DNA of 48,779 nucleotides from an uncultured Muribaculaceae bacterium (lineage in GTDB: Bacteria; Bacteroidota; Bacteroidia; Bacteroidales; Muribaculaceae): NCBI GenBank assembly GCA_910576935.1, contig CAJTKG010000021.1:1-48779 (forward strand), written 5' to 3'. Both the position numbers and the translations under genes were made by a program. Below the pieces are notes generated by a model. It did not search any database. It saw only the letters and a list, made by a program, of their open reading frames with translations, and was not told where the DNA came from. Shown here piece after piece: positions 42,720 through 48,779 of the stretch. Every line of letters starts with the position of its first letter. The stretch's first letter is position 1.

Positions 42720-42746
42720 CATGGACCGACGCTCTCCCGAGCGTCG
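42720..42746. repeat. CATGGA hairpin repeat abutting crcB
   Basis: CATGGAC lead-in, then CGACGCT (42727-42733) and AGCGTCG (42740-42746) around CTCCCG. The next base starts the stop codon of crcB on the minus strand. Same lead-in and loop as the element at 111-137. A second, weaker pairing (GGTCGAG with a GCTCTTGG stretch) lies just upstream at about 42685-42707. Confidence 0.6.
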
Positions 42747-43127
42747 TTATCTTACCAGCACGCGACCGGCGATGACCATGAGTATACCGACAGCAACCGA
42801 TGCCGACAGGTAGACAAGCGATGTCACGAATTGACCTTTATTGCCAAGCATACACACTTCGCCTGCAAAAGCCGAAAAAGTCGTGAAACCGCCGCAGAAG
42901 CCCGTAACAAGCAACACGGTTTCTGTCGTCGACATCATCTGTGTCTTCTCAAATATACCCGACAGCACACCGAAGATAAAACAACCGATCACGTTTACTA
43001 AAAATGTCCCGGCCGGCCATATACCGCCGAACATCAACGCACACCATCGTGTGACAAGAAATCGGCAACATGTACCGACAAATCCGCCCGCACCGGCTAT
43101 TAGCATCATTTTTATCATATTGGTCAT
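42747..43127 (-). CDS. crcB: CrcB/Fluc fluoride channel
   Basis: A 126-residue four-helix membrane protein that exports fluoride as a dual-topology dimer. Seen are the GGFVGTCCRF start, AGTFLVNVIGCFIFG (with the conserved Asn), and the GFCGGFTTFSAFAGE motif with the phenylalanines of the pore. The ATG at 43127 is preferred: a -7 box TAATTTTG (43152-43145, minus strand) puts transcription start near 43138, past the more upstream ATG at 43142. No fluoride riboswitch is visible in this very short leader. It is divergent from the BlaI operon, and one of the paired repeats lies between them. Confidence 0.92.
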   Translation of the reverse strand: MTNMIKMMLIAGAGGFVGTCCRFLVTRWCALMFGGIWPAGTFLVNVIGCFIFGVLSGIFEKTQMMSTTETVLLVTGFCGGFTTFSAFAGEVCMLGNKGQFVTSLVYLSASVAVGILMVIAGRVLVR

Positions 43128-43144
43128 ATCTTGGTTTAGCATTG

Positions 43145-43152
43145 CAAAATTA
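43145..43152 (-). promoter_or_regulatory. -7 box of crcB
   Basis: TAATTTTG on the minus strand matches TAnnTTTG; no clear -33 box is seen. The inverted repeat at 43179-43198 lies just upstream, so the divergent BlaI-type repressor could also affect crcB. Confidence 0.5.
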
Positions 43153-43178
43153 ATCTTTTTCAGTCATATTCCGCCATC

Positions 43179-43251
43179 TCAACGAAATTTATCGTTGAAA
43201 ATTTGCAAAAGCTGTTTTTAGTTTATACATTTGCCAACGAAAAATCTCGTT
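43179..43251 (+). promoter_or_regulatory. BlaI operon promoter with two operator-like repeats
   Basis: The promoter is TTTG (43202-43205), 20 bases, TACATTTG (43226-43233), an exact consensus match. Two inverted repeats share the form CAACGA-six bases-TCGTT: TCAACGA/TCGTTGA at 43179-43198, just upstream of the -33 box, and AACGA/TCGTT at 43236-43251, over the predicted start (about 43240). This pair is the likely self-operator of the BlaI-type repressor and differs from the classical TACA/TGTA bla operator. Confidence 0.7.
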
Positions 43252-43254
43252 AAG

Positions 43255-43635
43255 ATGAAAGAAGACAAAGACAGACTTACTGACAAAGAAGAAGAAACGC
43301 TGCTGTTGCTTTGGGAACACGGACCGTGTACGGTCAAAGAGCTGGCGGCACACTACTCTACGCCAAAACCACATGTCAACACCGTTTCGACATTCATACG
43401 CTCGCTCGAGGCCAAAGGCTATGTCGGACATCAACAGGCCCGCTATGGCGCATTCAACTACTTTGTTCTAAAAGAGAAAAACGACTATAAACGCAGCGCT
43501 GTCAACCGGTTTGTCAACCGATATTTCGGCAATTGCTTTTCGATGGTGTCGCAATTGGTCGACGACCGTCAACTCGACGCCGACGAGCTGAAACGCCTGC
43601 TGAAAATGGTCGAAAAAAGAAAGAATCATGATTGA
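43255..43635 (+). CDS. BlaI/MecI-family repressor
   Basis: A 126-residue cytoplasmic winged-helix repressor of the BlaI/MecI/CopY family. The HTH region has TDKEEETLLLLWEHGPCTVKELAAHY, then VNTVSTFIRSLEAKGYVGHQ, which is the recognition helix and wing. The C-terminal dimerisation and cleavage region has NRFVNRYFGNCFSMVSQLVDD and ADELKRLLKMVEKRK. The ATG at 43255 follows the downstream operator-like repeat by three bases, so transcript leaders are short. Its 3' end overlaps the M56 gene by eight bases. It heads a five-gene operon. Confidence 0.92.
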   Translation: MKEDKDRLTDKEEETLLLLWEHGPCTVKELAAHYSTPKPHVNTVSTFIRSLEAKGYVGHQQARYGAFNYFVLKEKNDYKRSAVNRFVNRYFGNCFSMVSQLVDDRQLDADELKRLLKMVEKRKNHD

Positions 43636-44653
43636 GGCTGCATTCAGATACTCGATAGCCGTATCCGTCACTCTGGTCATTGCATGGCCGAGTTATCGCA
43701 CGACGCTCGGCAATGACAGACGTTTCGGCCTCGACCGCGCCATCGTGCTTTGTCTTTACGCGGCTGCGCTGTTGATGTTGCCGTCCACGATGCTGCTGCC
43801 TGTGCCCAAAGCGGTCTTTGTCTTCGGCAAAACCGGGGCGCATACCGTCCCGTCTGTCATAAACCTTACCACCTTGTCAATCATATGGGCAGTGGGGGTT
43901 GCCGTCACATCGCTGCTCACCGTTGTCGAAATGTCGCGCATAGCCTTGATAATCGCAAAGGCGAGAAAGGAAACCGTCGGCCACCGACGAGTCTACGTCA
44001 CTTCTTCACGGCGCGTAGCTCCCTTCAGCATCGGAAACGCCATCGTCATGAACGACGCCGACTTTTCAGCATCCTGCAGCCGGACCATAGCTCACGAGCT
44101 GGGCCACGTCACTCACCTACACACCATTGACCTCATATTAGTCCAGAGCGTAGCCATCTTCTGCTGGTACAACCCAGCGGCATGGCTGTTCAGACGCGAC
44201 CTGAAGAACATACACGAGTTCCAGGCCGACGCATATGTGTTAGCGTCGGGATTCGACGCGCGCGACTACCAATTGTTCCTAATCGGCAGAGCTGCCGGGA
44301 TGAAATGGCCCGGCATCACCAACAGGCTGAACAGCTGTGACCTCGGCAAGCGACTCAATATGATGAACACACCCGATAAACGCAATCGATTCCACCTGCT
44401 CCGCTACGCAGCACCGGCAATCGGACTTTCTCTGGCCTTTGCCGCCCTATGCATTCCGGCAATCAGAACGGCGGTCATTCCGGTCCGCACCGTCAGCAAT
44501 GACAGCCGCCGCATCGAACGCCGTCTCGATCTTGATATATATGTCGACGGCAACCAATATCCCGAAGAGAAAATCAACGACATCCCCGTCGACCGAATAA
44601 AATCGATCACTATCAACAAAAACGACAACCGCATGGAAATCGAGACCCGATGA
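43628..44653 (+). CDS. BlaR1-like M56 membrane metallopeptidase
   Basis: A 341-residue inner-membrane zinc peptidase. N-terminal helices (first about 5-22, others near 38-58 and 80-105) precede the cytoplasmic zinc site HELGH (156-160) with the third-ligand Glu in the HEFQADA segment near 197. A further helix (AAPAIGLSLAFAALCIPAI, about 259-277) leads to a short periplasmic tail of about 60 residues. Unlike BlaR1 there is no penicillin-binding sensor. Instead the tail carries VDGNQYPEEKINDIPVDRIKSITINKN, which resembles the strand of TonB-receptor plug domains. It probably cleaves the BlaI-type repressor on a signal. Confidence 0.88.
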   Translation: MIEAAFRYSIAVSVTLVIAWPSYRTTLGNDRRFGLDRAIVLCLYAAALLMLPSTMLLPVPKAVFVFGKTGAHTVPSVINLTTLSIIWAVGVAVTSLLTVVEMSRIALIIAKARKETVGHRRVYVTSSRRVAPFSIGNAIVMNDADFSASCSRTIAHELGHVTHLHTIDLILVQSVAIFCWYNPAAWLFRRDLKNIHEFQADAYVLASGFDARDYQLFLIGRAAGMKWPGITNRLNSCDLGKRLNMMNTPDKRNRFHLLRYAAPAIGLSLAFAALCIPAIRTAVIPVRTVSNDSRRIERRLDLDIYVDGNQYPEEKINDIPVDRIKSITINKNDNRMEIETR

Positions 44654-47232
44654 AACGTCTCTCATCATATCTGCTCTTCTCACTTCTCGCGGCAACCGCC
44701 TCGGGGCAGACCACTGTAAGCGGCACTGTCGTCGACAGCAGTAGTGGCGAGGCTCTGACAGGCGTGTCGGTGGTCTATCGCAACGCCGAGGGGAAAATAA
44801 AAAAATTTGCCACGACCAACAGCGACGGGCGGTTTGAACTGTCGGTCAACGCCCTGGCAGACTGTCGGCTCGAAGTCTCAATGATGAGCTACAGTCGCCG
44901 GTCGTTTGCGCTTGACAGCGTCGCCCTACCCCTTTACATCAAGCTGTCTCCCGAAGCTCTTCGGCTTAAAGAGGTTGCTGTCAAAGCCGACCGCATACGC
45001 GCGCAAGGCGACACGATAAGCTACAGCGTCGGCGGCTTCGCCCAGAAACAAGACCGCACAATCGGCGACGTGCTGAGACGTCTGCCGGGAATCGACGTCG
45101 AGAAATCCGGTAAAATAAAATATCAGGGCGAAGACATCAATAAATTTTACATCGAAGGCTCTGACATGCTCGGAGGCAGATATGGTCTGGCAACAAACGG
45201 CATCAGCCACGAAGATGTCGGCGCGGTCGAGGTGATGGAAAATCATCAGCCTATGCAGGTACTGTCGGGCATCAGCTTCTCCGACAAAGCCGCCATCAAC
45301 CTCAAGCTCAAAAACAAGGCCAAAGCGACTTGGAGCGTCTACGGTGACGCCGCAGCCGGATATACCGAAAACCCCGAAGGCATATTGTACGACGGCGGTA
45401 TTTTCGCCATGGCGGCAAAGCCTGAGTTTCAAAGTCTTTTGACTGCAAAAAGCAACAATCGCGGCAAAGAACTGTCGTCTCACTTGACAGACTTTTTCGG
45501 CGGCAGGCGCGAAACCGACATCAGCCCCTATATCAGCGTCGAACTGCCGTCGGTGCCGTCGCTCGAGCAAAGCCGCACACTGTTCAACCGGTCGGCTGTC
45601 ATATCGGCCAACGGCCTGTGGAAATTTGAAAACTCGGAGTTGAAAGCCGCAATCGATTACAGTTACAATCGCCTCACTGCCGACGCCTCAAACGTCACGA
45701 CTTACTTCCTCAATGGCGGAGACAAAGTCATAACCGAAAATCGTCGCGGTCTGGAGCACGACCACACCCTGAGCGGCAAAATCACATATGAATCAAACCA
45801 AAAGACGGCATTTATAAACAACACACTCAAAGCCGACGTAGGTTGGAACAACGTCGACCTCAAAATGTCGGGCTCATTGTCTATAGCCCAACGCGCCATC
45901 CACCCCGACTACTACGTCAGCAATCGTTTCGACATGATAAAACGCTTTGGAGGCAAGCATCTTGTAACATTCAAAAGCATTATCGAGTGGGAATCGATGC
46001 CACAGACTCTCACCGTCGGCAACACAGGTGCGCCGATAAGGCAGTACATCGATGACAGAGCCTTTTTCACCAAAGAAAGCGCAGCATATGCTTTCCTGAT
46101 CAAAAATGTGACACTCAGCCTCGAAGGCGGTCTAAAAGCCTATATCCGAAAAATGGATTCAGATTTATCGGGAATCTCTGACTCTCACGAAGAACTGCCG
46201 CTCTCCGATGTTGTCAGTACCGGCTACTTTGGCGTCTATGCCACCCCGAAGTTTGAATATCGGCTGCGACGCGTCAATTTCATACTCGACGCACCGATGA
46301 GCTTCGCAAGATATGGCTTCGACAAAACCATAGCCGACCGCTCTGAATTTTACTTTTCACCGTCGTTGAGCCTCGACTGGAAACCCGACAACCGCTTCTC
46401 GGCGCAAGTGCGCGGACACATCGGGCGCTCGCCTATGAATCTCAATCTGATACATCCGGCGCCGATAATGACCGATTACCGCTCATTCAAGCTCGGCGTC
46501 AATGATTTCTACACTACGACGTCACAAAGAGTCTCAGCCGGCTTTGCTTATAAGAACACGCGCAAAGGCCTGTTTGCCAACGCATCAGTAACCCAATCGT
46601 GGTCGCGGATGCCATACACGCTCGTCCAACAGCTTTATGGAGATTATATCGTCTACTCCTACTCTAAGGCTCAGAGCGACGGTCGCAGCCTGTTGGCAGC
46701 CGCAAAGATAGGCAAGGCTCTCGATTTCATACGTGGCAGTGCTAACATCAACGGCATATTTACCCGCGCGGAATCCCATCTGCTCTCGGCCGACAAGGCC
46801 GTAAACTCCGTCACAACCGGTTGGTCGGCCGGACTTAATGTAAACGGTGCTCCCGCACAATGGCTCAGCCTCGACTACAGTTTAAAATACTCGACAAGCC
46901 GTCTGAGCATGAACGGCTTAAATGCCTCATGGCTCGGTAGCATAAAGAACTCACTGCTTATAAACATCACACCGCACAAAAAATGGGAGTGGCACATCTC
47001 GGGCGAACACTGCCGCAACGAGATCACCGATGACTCATTTAAAAATATCATACTGCTCGATACAAAAGTTGTATATAAACCAAGCAAACGCATCGAACTC
47101 TCGGCCTATCTTAGCAATATCTTCGATAGACGTTCTTACAACTACACCGTCTACAATCAATTAAACTCGTTTGAAAGCCGACGGCATCTCCGCGGCCGCG
47201 AACTGTTAATATCCATAACTATACGAAAATGA
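44650..47232 (+). CDS. TonB-receptor-like outer-membrane barrel protein
   Basis: An 860-residue outer-membrane protein with signal MKRLSSYLLFSLLAATASG. A carboxypeptidase-regulatory-like domain (about 20-100) has TTVSGTVVDSSSGEALTGVSVVYRN. A plug-like domain (about 105-225) has GDTISYSVGGFAQKQDRTIGDVLRRLPGIDV and VEVMENHQPMQVL. The rest is a barrel with many aromatic-ended strands, ending ELLISITIRK. It is the type regularly found beside GLPGLI genes. There is no clear TonB box, and the usual C-terminal aromatic residue is absent. It overlaps both neighbours (ATGA at each end), so the cluster is tightly cotranslated. Confidence 0.88.
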   Translation: MKRLSSYLLFSLLAATASGQTTVSGTVVDSSSGEALTGVSVVYRNAEGKIKKFATTNSDGRFELSVNALADCRLEVSMMSYSRRSFALDSVALPLYIKLSPEALRLKEVAVKADRIRAQGDTISYSVGGFAQKQDRTIGDVLRRLPGIDVEKSGKIKYQGEDINKFYIEGSDMLGGRYGLATNGISHEDVGAVEVMENHQPMQVLSGISFSDKAAINLKLKNKAKATWSVYGDAAAGYTENPEGILYDGGIFAMAAKPEFQSLLTAKSNNRGKELSSHLTDFFGGRRETDISPYISVELPSVPSLEQSRTLFNRSAVISANGLWKFENSELKAAIDYSYNRLTADASNVTTYFLNGGDKVITENRRGLEHDHTLSGKITYESNQKTAFINNTLKADVGWNNVDLKMSGSLSIAQRAIHPDYYVSNRFDMIKRFGGKHLVTFKSIIEWESMPQTLTVGNTGAPIRQYIDDRAFFTKESAAYAFLIKNVTLSLEGGLKAYIRKMDSDLSGISDSHEELPLSDVVSTGYFGVYATPKFEYRLRRVNFILDAPMSFARYGFDKTIADRSEFYFSPSLSLDWKPDNRFSAQVRGHIGRSPMNLNLIHPAPIMTDYRSFKLGVNDFYTTTSQRVSAGFAYKNTRKGLFANASVTQSWSRMPYTLVQQLYGDYIVYSYSKAQSDGRSLLAAAKIGKALDFIRGSANINGIFTRAESHLLSADKAVNSVTTGWSAGLNVNGAPAQWLSLDYSLKYSTSRLSMNGLNASWLGSIKNSLLINITPHKKWEWHISGEHCRNEITDDSFKNIILLDTKVVYKPSKRIELSAYLSNIFDRRSYNYTVYNQLNSFESRRHLRGRELLISITIRK

Positions 47233-48083
47233 ACCGACTTTTAACCCTAATCACACTCTGTGGCCTCAACGCCGCAACTGTCTGCGCTCAGAGCAACGCC
47301 GACATCATCGTCAGCTATGACGACATTGCGCCAACCGTAAGCGGCGCACCATCAACCCAACACATGACCCTGCTTGCCTCACCGTCAGAGTCAAAGTATT
47401 TCAACGACATCAGCCTTTGGAGCGATTCGCTCTCATCGACACCCGAAGGCAAACGTCAGCTCAATGAAATCATAATGGCGACCTGCATGACCAAAGGAGT
47501 CGACGGCAGCATCTCTATTGATCTGCGCAAAGGTCCAGTCAAAACGATCCACACCTACGTCTTCAACCGACCGGCCGACAACACCATTACCGTCTACGGT
47601 AAATGGGGCGACGGAGAGGGCTATTACACAGAGCCTTCCGACGAACAGAAATGGAAAATAATCTCCGATTCGACAACTGAAATCCTCGGCTACGAATGCA
47701 TGTTGGCCAAATGTGACTATCACGGCCGTCACTGGCAGGCATGGTTCACACCCGAAGTAGCCGTGCCGTTCGGGCCATGGAAACTTCGCGGTCTTCCAGG
47801 GCTGATATTAAAGGCACGGGGAGACGGCGGATTCGCGTTCACAGCCACGGGCATCGAAAAAACAAACCGCATAATCTCACCGATCTACTCGCCCGACAAC
47901 TACTCCAAAGTCGACCGCCTGAAAGCTCTCGCCGATGAAGAGTATGCCAAAAACAATTCCCGGGCAATCATAAAAGCCAAATACGGCGACTCCGTCAGAT
48001 TTGAAAACACCGATGACGACGAGCCCCTATACGACGGACTGAAACACAGCCTCGAGCCCGACTACAAGACAAAAAAACAATAA
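47229..48083 (+). CDS. GLPGLI-family exported protein
   Basis: A 284-residue predicted periplasmic protein with signal MNRLLTLITLCGLNAATVCA. The family motif is plain: WFTPEVAVPFGPWKLRGLPGLIL, followed by FTATGIEK. Earlier are the DSTTEILGYECMLAKCDYHGRHWQAW strands that normally precede it. The C-terminus is charged (KTKKQ). GLPGLI proteins are widespread in Bacteroidetes, have no known function, and often pair with a TonB-receptor-like barrel, as here. It overlaps that gene's stop and is followed one base later by the 82-residue protein. Confidence 0.92.
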   Translation: MNRLLTLITLCGLNAATVCAQSNADIIVSYDDIAPTVSGAPSTQHMTLLASPSESKYFNDISLWSDSLSSTPEGKRQLNEIIMATCMTKGVDGSISIDLRKGPVKTIHTYVFNRPADNTITVYGKWGDGEGYYTEPSDEQKWKIISDSTTEILGYECMLAKCDYHGRHWQAWFTPEVAVPFGPWKLRGLPGLILKARGDGGFAFTATGIEKTNRIISPIYSPDNYSKVDRLKALADEEYAKNNSRAIIKAKYGDSVRFENTDDDEPLYDGLKHSLEPDYKTKKQ

Positions 48084-48084
48084 G

Positions 48085-48333
48085 ATGAATTACACCGACG
48101 CAAAAGAATTTCTGCGCATAGCCGATATGGCCTACAATGCCGGAGACTATCGCAACTCTGCCGACATCACCGAACGCATAGCCCGTTGCGCCGCATACGA
48201 CACCGCCCTTGACGAATCTGAACGCGCCGACCTGACCAAAGAAGTCATGCTCATGATAGGCCGCTTCTCCGATTGCCCCGACGAAGCCGTCTGGGAAGAA
48301 GCCTGCGCTCTAAGCGATATGTTCAGAAAATAA
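48085..48333 (+). CDS. Small helical hypothetical protein
   Basis: An 82-residue cytoplasmic protein with no signal peptide. It reads as a few amphipathic helices (YTDAKEFLRIADMAYNAGDY, then SADITERIARCAAYDTA, then ADLTKEVMLMIGRF), a TPR-like pattern. Its ATG is one base after the GLPGLI stop, so it belongs to the operon. I do not recognise a family. Codon use is like its neighbours. Confidence 0.65.
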   Translation: MNYTDAKEFLRIADMAYNAGDYRNSADITERIARCAAYDTALDESERADLTKEVMLMIGRFSDCPDEAVWEEACALSDMFRK

Positions 48334-48358
48334 CCCCACTCAAGACATTTGTAGCAAC

Positions 48359-48505
48359 GGCGCATGGAGCAAGGGTTTCAACCCTTGCATCGATAGCTAA
48401 TGTGTTGATTCCACGACGATTGAAGTCGTCACTCCACACCCCTCAGGTCCATACCAAAAATTGTACAGGCGACATGGAGCGGCGGTCTCTGACCGTCGCA
48501 TTTAA
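48359..48505. repeat. Cluster of three hairpin repeats
   Basis: Three elements: GCAAGGGT/ACCCTTGC (48369-48388) after CATGGA; GACGA/TCGTC (48415-48430) in reverse orientation, with GTGGAGT on its minus-strand lead-in; and GCGGCGGTC/GACCGTCGC (48479-48499) after GGCGACATGGA. They share the lead-in and hairpin plan with elements near 111, 403 and 42720. No gene is seen between 48334 and 48579. Confidence 0.6.
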
Positions 48506-48579
48506 CACATCTAAAATTGCATCCACATGCAATTTTAGGGGTAAATTCGTTGCAAACCGTCCTTACCTTTGCAACGGAG

Positions 48580-48779
48580 ATGAAAACCGCTGTCTACACA
48601 TACCACTTCCGACGCTACCTCGGCCGCAATCTCACCCGCGCCGAAGCCGCCGTCATCGCCCCGCTCGAGAAAATGCGCGTCCGCCGCCTCGAGCGGCGCT
48701 TGCTCGTCGTCGACCCTCCCGGAGTCGACACCCGCGGCATCCTCTGCGCCTACGTCGAATACCTCCGCAAGTGCCACAA
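48580..48779 (+). CDS. Unrecognised gene, cut by the window end
   Basis: An open frame from ATG at 48580 runs off the end (66 complete codons seen). It starts MKTAVYTYHFRRYLGRNLTR and is rich in Arg and Leu, with codon use like the GC-rich neighbours (CTC, CGC, GTC). TACCTTTG (48564-48571) is an exact -7 box only eight bases before the ATG, so the transcript would be nearly leaderless. The reverse strand is also open here but has no such signals. No family recognised from the N-terminal part. Confidence 0.5.
   Translation, partial: MKTAVYTYHFRRYLGRNLTRAEAAVIAPLEKMRVRRLERRLLVVDPPGVDTRGILCAYVEYLRKCH

Larger units (their letters stand above)
42350..42746. other. Long AT-rich intergenic region with an orphan unit
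   Basis: No long gene is present. In order it holds an inverted repeat CTTTTGTA/TACAAAAG (42450-42471), a consensus promoter (42474-42505), a 20-codon ORF (42524-42586), a terminator hairpin (42595-42632) and a hairpin repeat next to the fluoride-channel stop codon (42720-42746). Confidence 0.65.

Noticed and set aside
43143..43200. Fluoride riboswitch upstream of crcB
   Set aside because: The predicted transcript starts only about 11 bases before the chosen ATG, and I do not see the crcB-motif pattern upstream.

Overview
The window comes from a gut-type member of the Bacteroidales; a Muribaculaceae-like genome is the best guess. The evidence is a SusC/SusD polysaccharide locus, BACON domains, a GLPGLI protein, a capsule-assembly Wzi-family porin, a long IspG, and many promoters of the Bacteroidetes type (TTTG, 19-20 bases, TAnnTTTG). 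Most genes are GC-rich at third codon positions. Three stretches are visibly AT-rich: the PEGA/205-residue cluster (13880-15952), the broken DUF4143 gene (17247-17991) and the intergenic region 42350-42650.

Region 1 (434-13589, all minus strand) is a near-continuous run of housekeeping and envelope genes. In transcription order it holds thymidine kinase, a YhcH-family protein, a DUF3108 protein, sigma-54 (rpoN), a PAP2-like membrane protein, purE, ispG, an M16 peptidase, a Wzi-like outer-membrane protein, a small lipoprotein, a LegB-like sugar-nucleotide dehydratase, an ATP-grasp ligase, a NeuB/LegI-like nonulosonate synthase and a ZIP metal transporter. Genes from rpoN downward are mostly overlapping or separated by a few bases. 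The last part looks like a partial legionaminic/sialic-type sugar pathway attached to a surface-polysaccharide unit. Bases 1-433 hold no gene but several hairpin repeats.

Region 2 (13880-19943, minus strand) holds an AT-rich cluster with two tandem PEGA-domain paralogues, a 6S-RNA-like structured RNA, a YczE-type membrane protein, a truncated DUF4143 ATPase remnant, tRNA-Leu(GAG) and tRNA-Gly(GCC) sharing one promoter and one terminator, and a cardiolipin synthase.

Region 3 (20160-23895) holds the NAD(P)H-hydrate repair enzyme and a DUF4831 protein on the plus strand. They converge on a minus-strand proC plus short ssb pair.

Region 4 (23971-37606, plus strand) is a complete beta-glucan utilisation locus: a membrane-spanning propeller/LuxR-type regulator, a GH16 endo-glucanase with two BACON domains, a GH3 beta-glucosidase, SusC, SusD and a surface glycan-binding lipoprotein with a duplicated binding module, closed by a strong terminator. 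Eight-base repeats in 11-base phase lie just upstream of the GH16 promoter and may be the regulator's site.

Region 5 (37668-42349) has a PadR/PspC pair (minus) with a palindromic operator, a divergent NfnAB-like flavin/iron-sulfur transhydrogenase pair, and a small outer-membrane barrel protein. Bases 42350-42746 contain what looks like an orphan small transcription unit with promoter, 20-codon ORF and terminator.

Region 6 (42747-48779) has a fluoride channel (minus) divergent from a BlaI / M56 peptidase / TonB-receptor-like barrel / GLPGLI / small-protein operon with a matching pair of inverted repeats at its promoter. The window ends with more hairpin repeats and the start of an unrecognised gene. 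The most notable candidate systems are the BlaI-M56-barrel-GLPGLI operon with its unusual operator, the orphan small RNA/ORF, and the dispersed hairpin repeat family.
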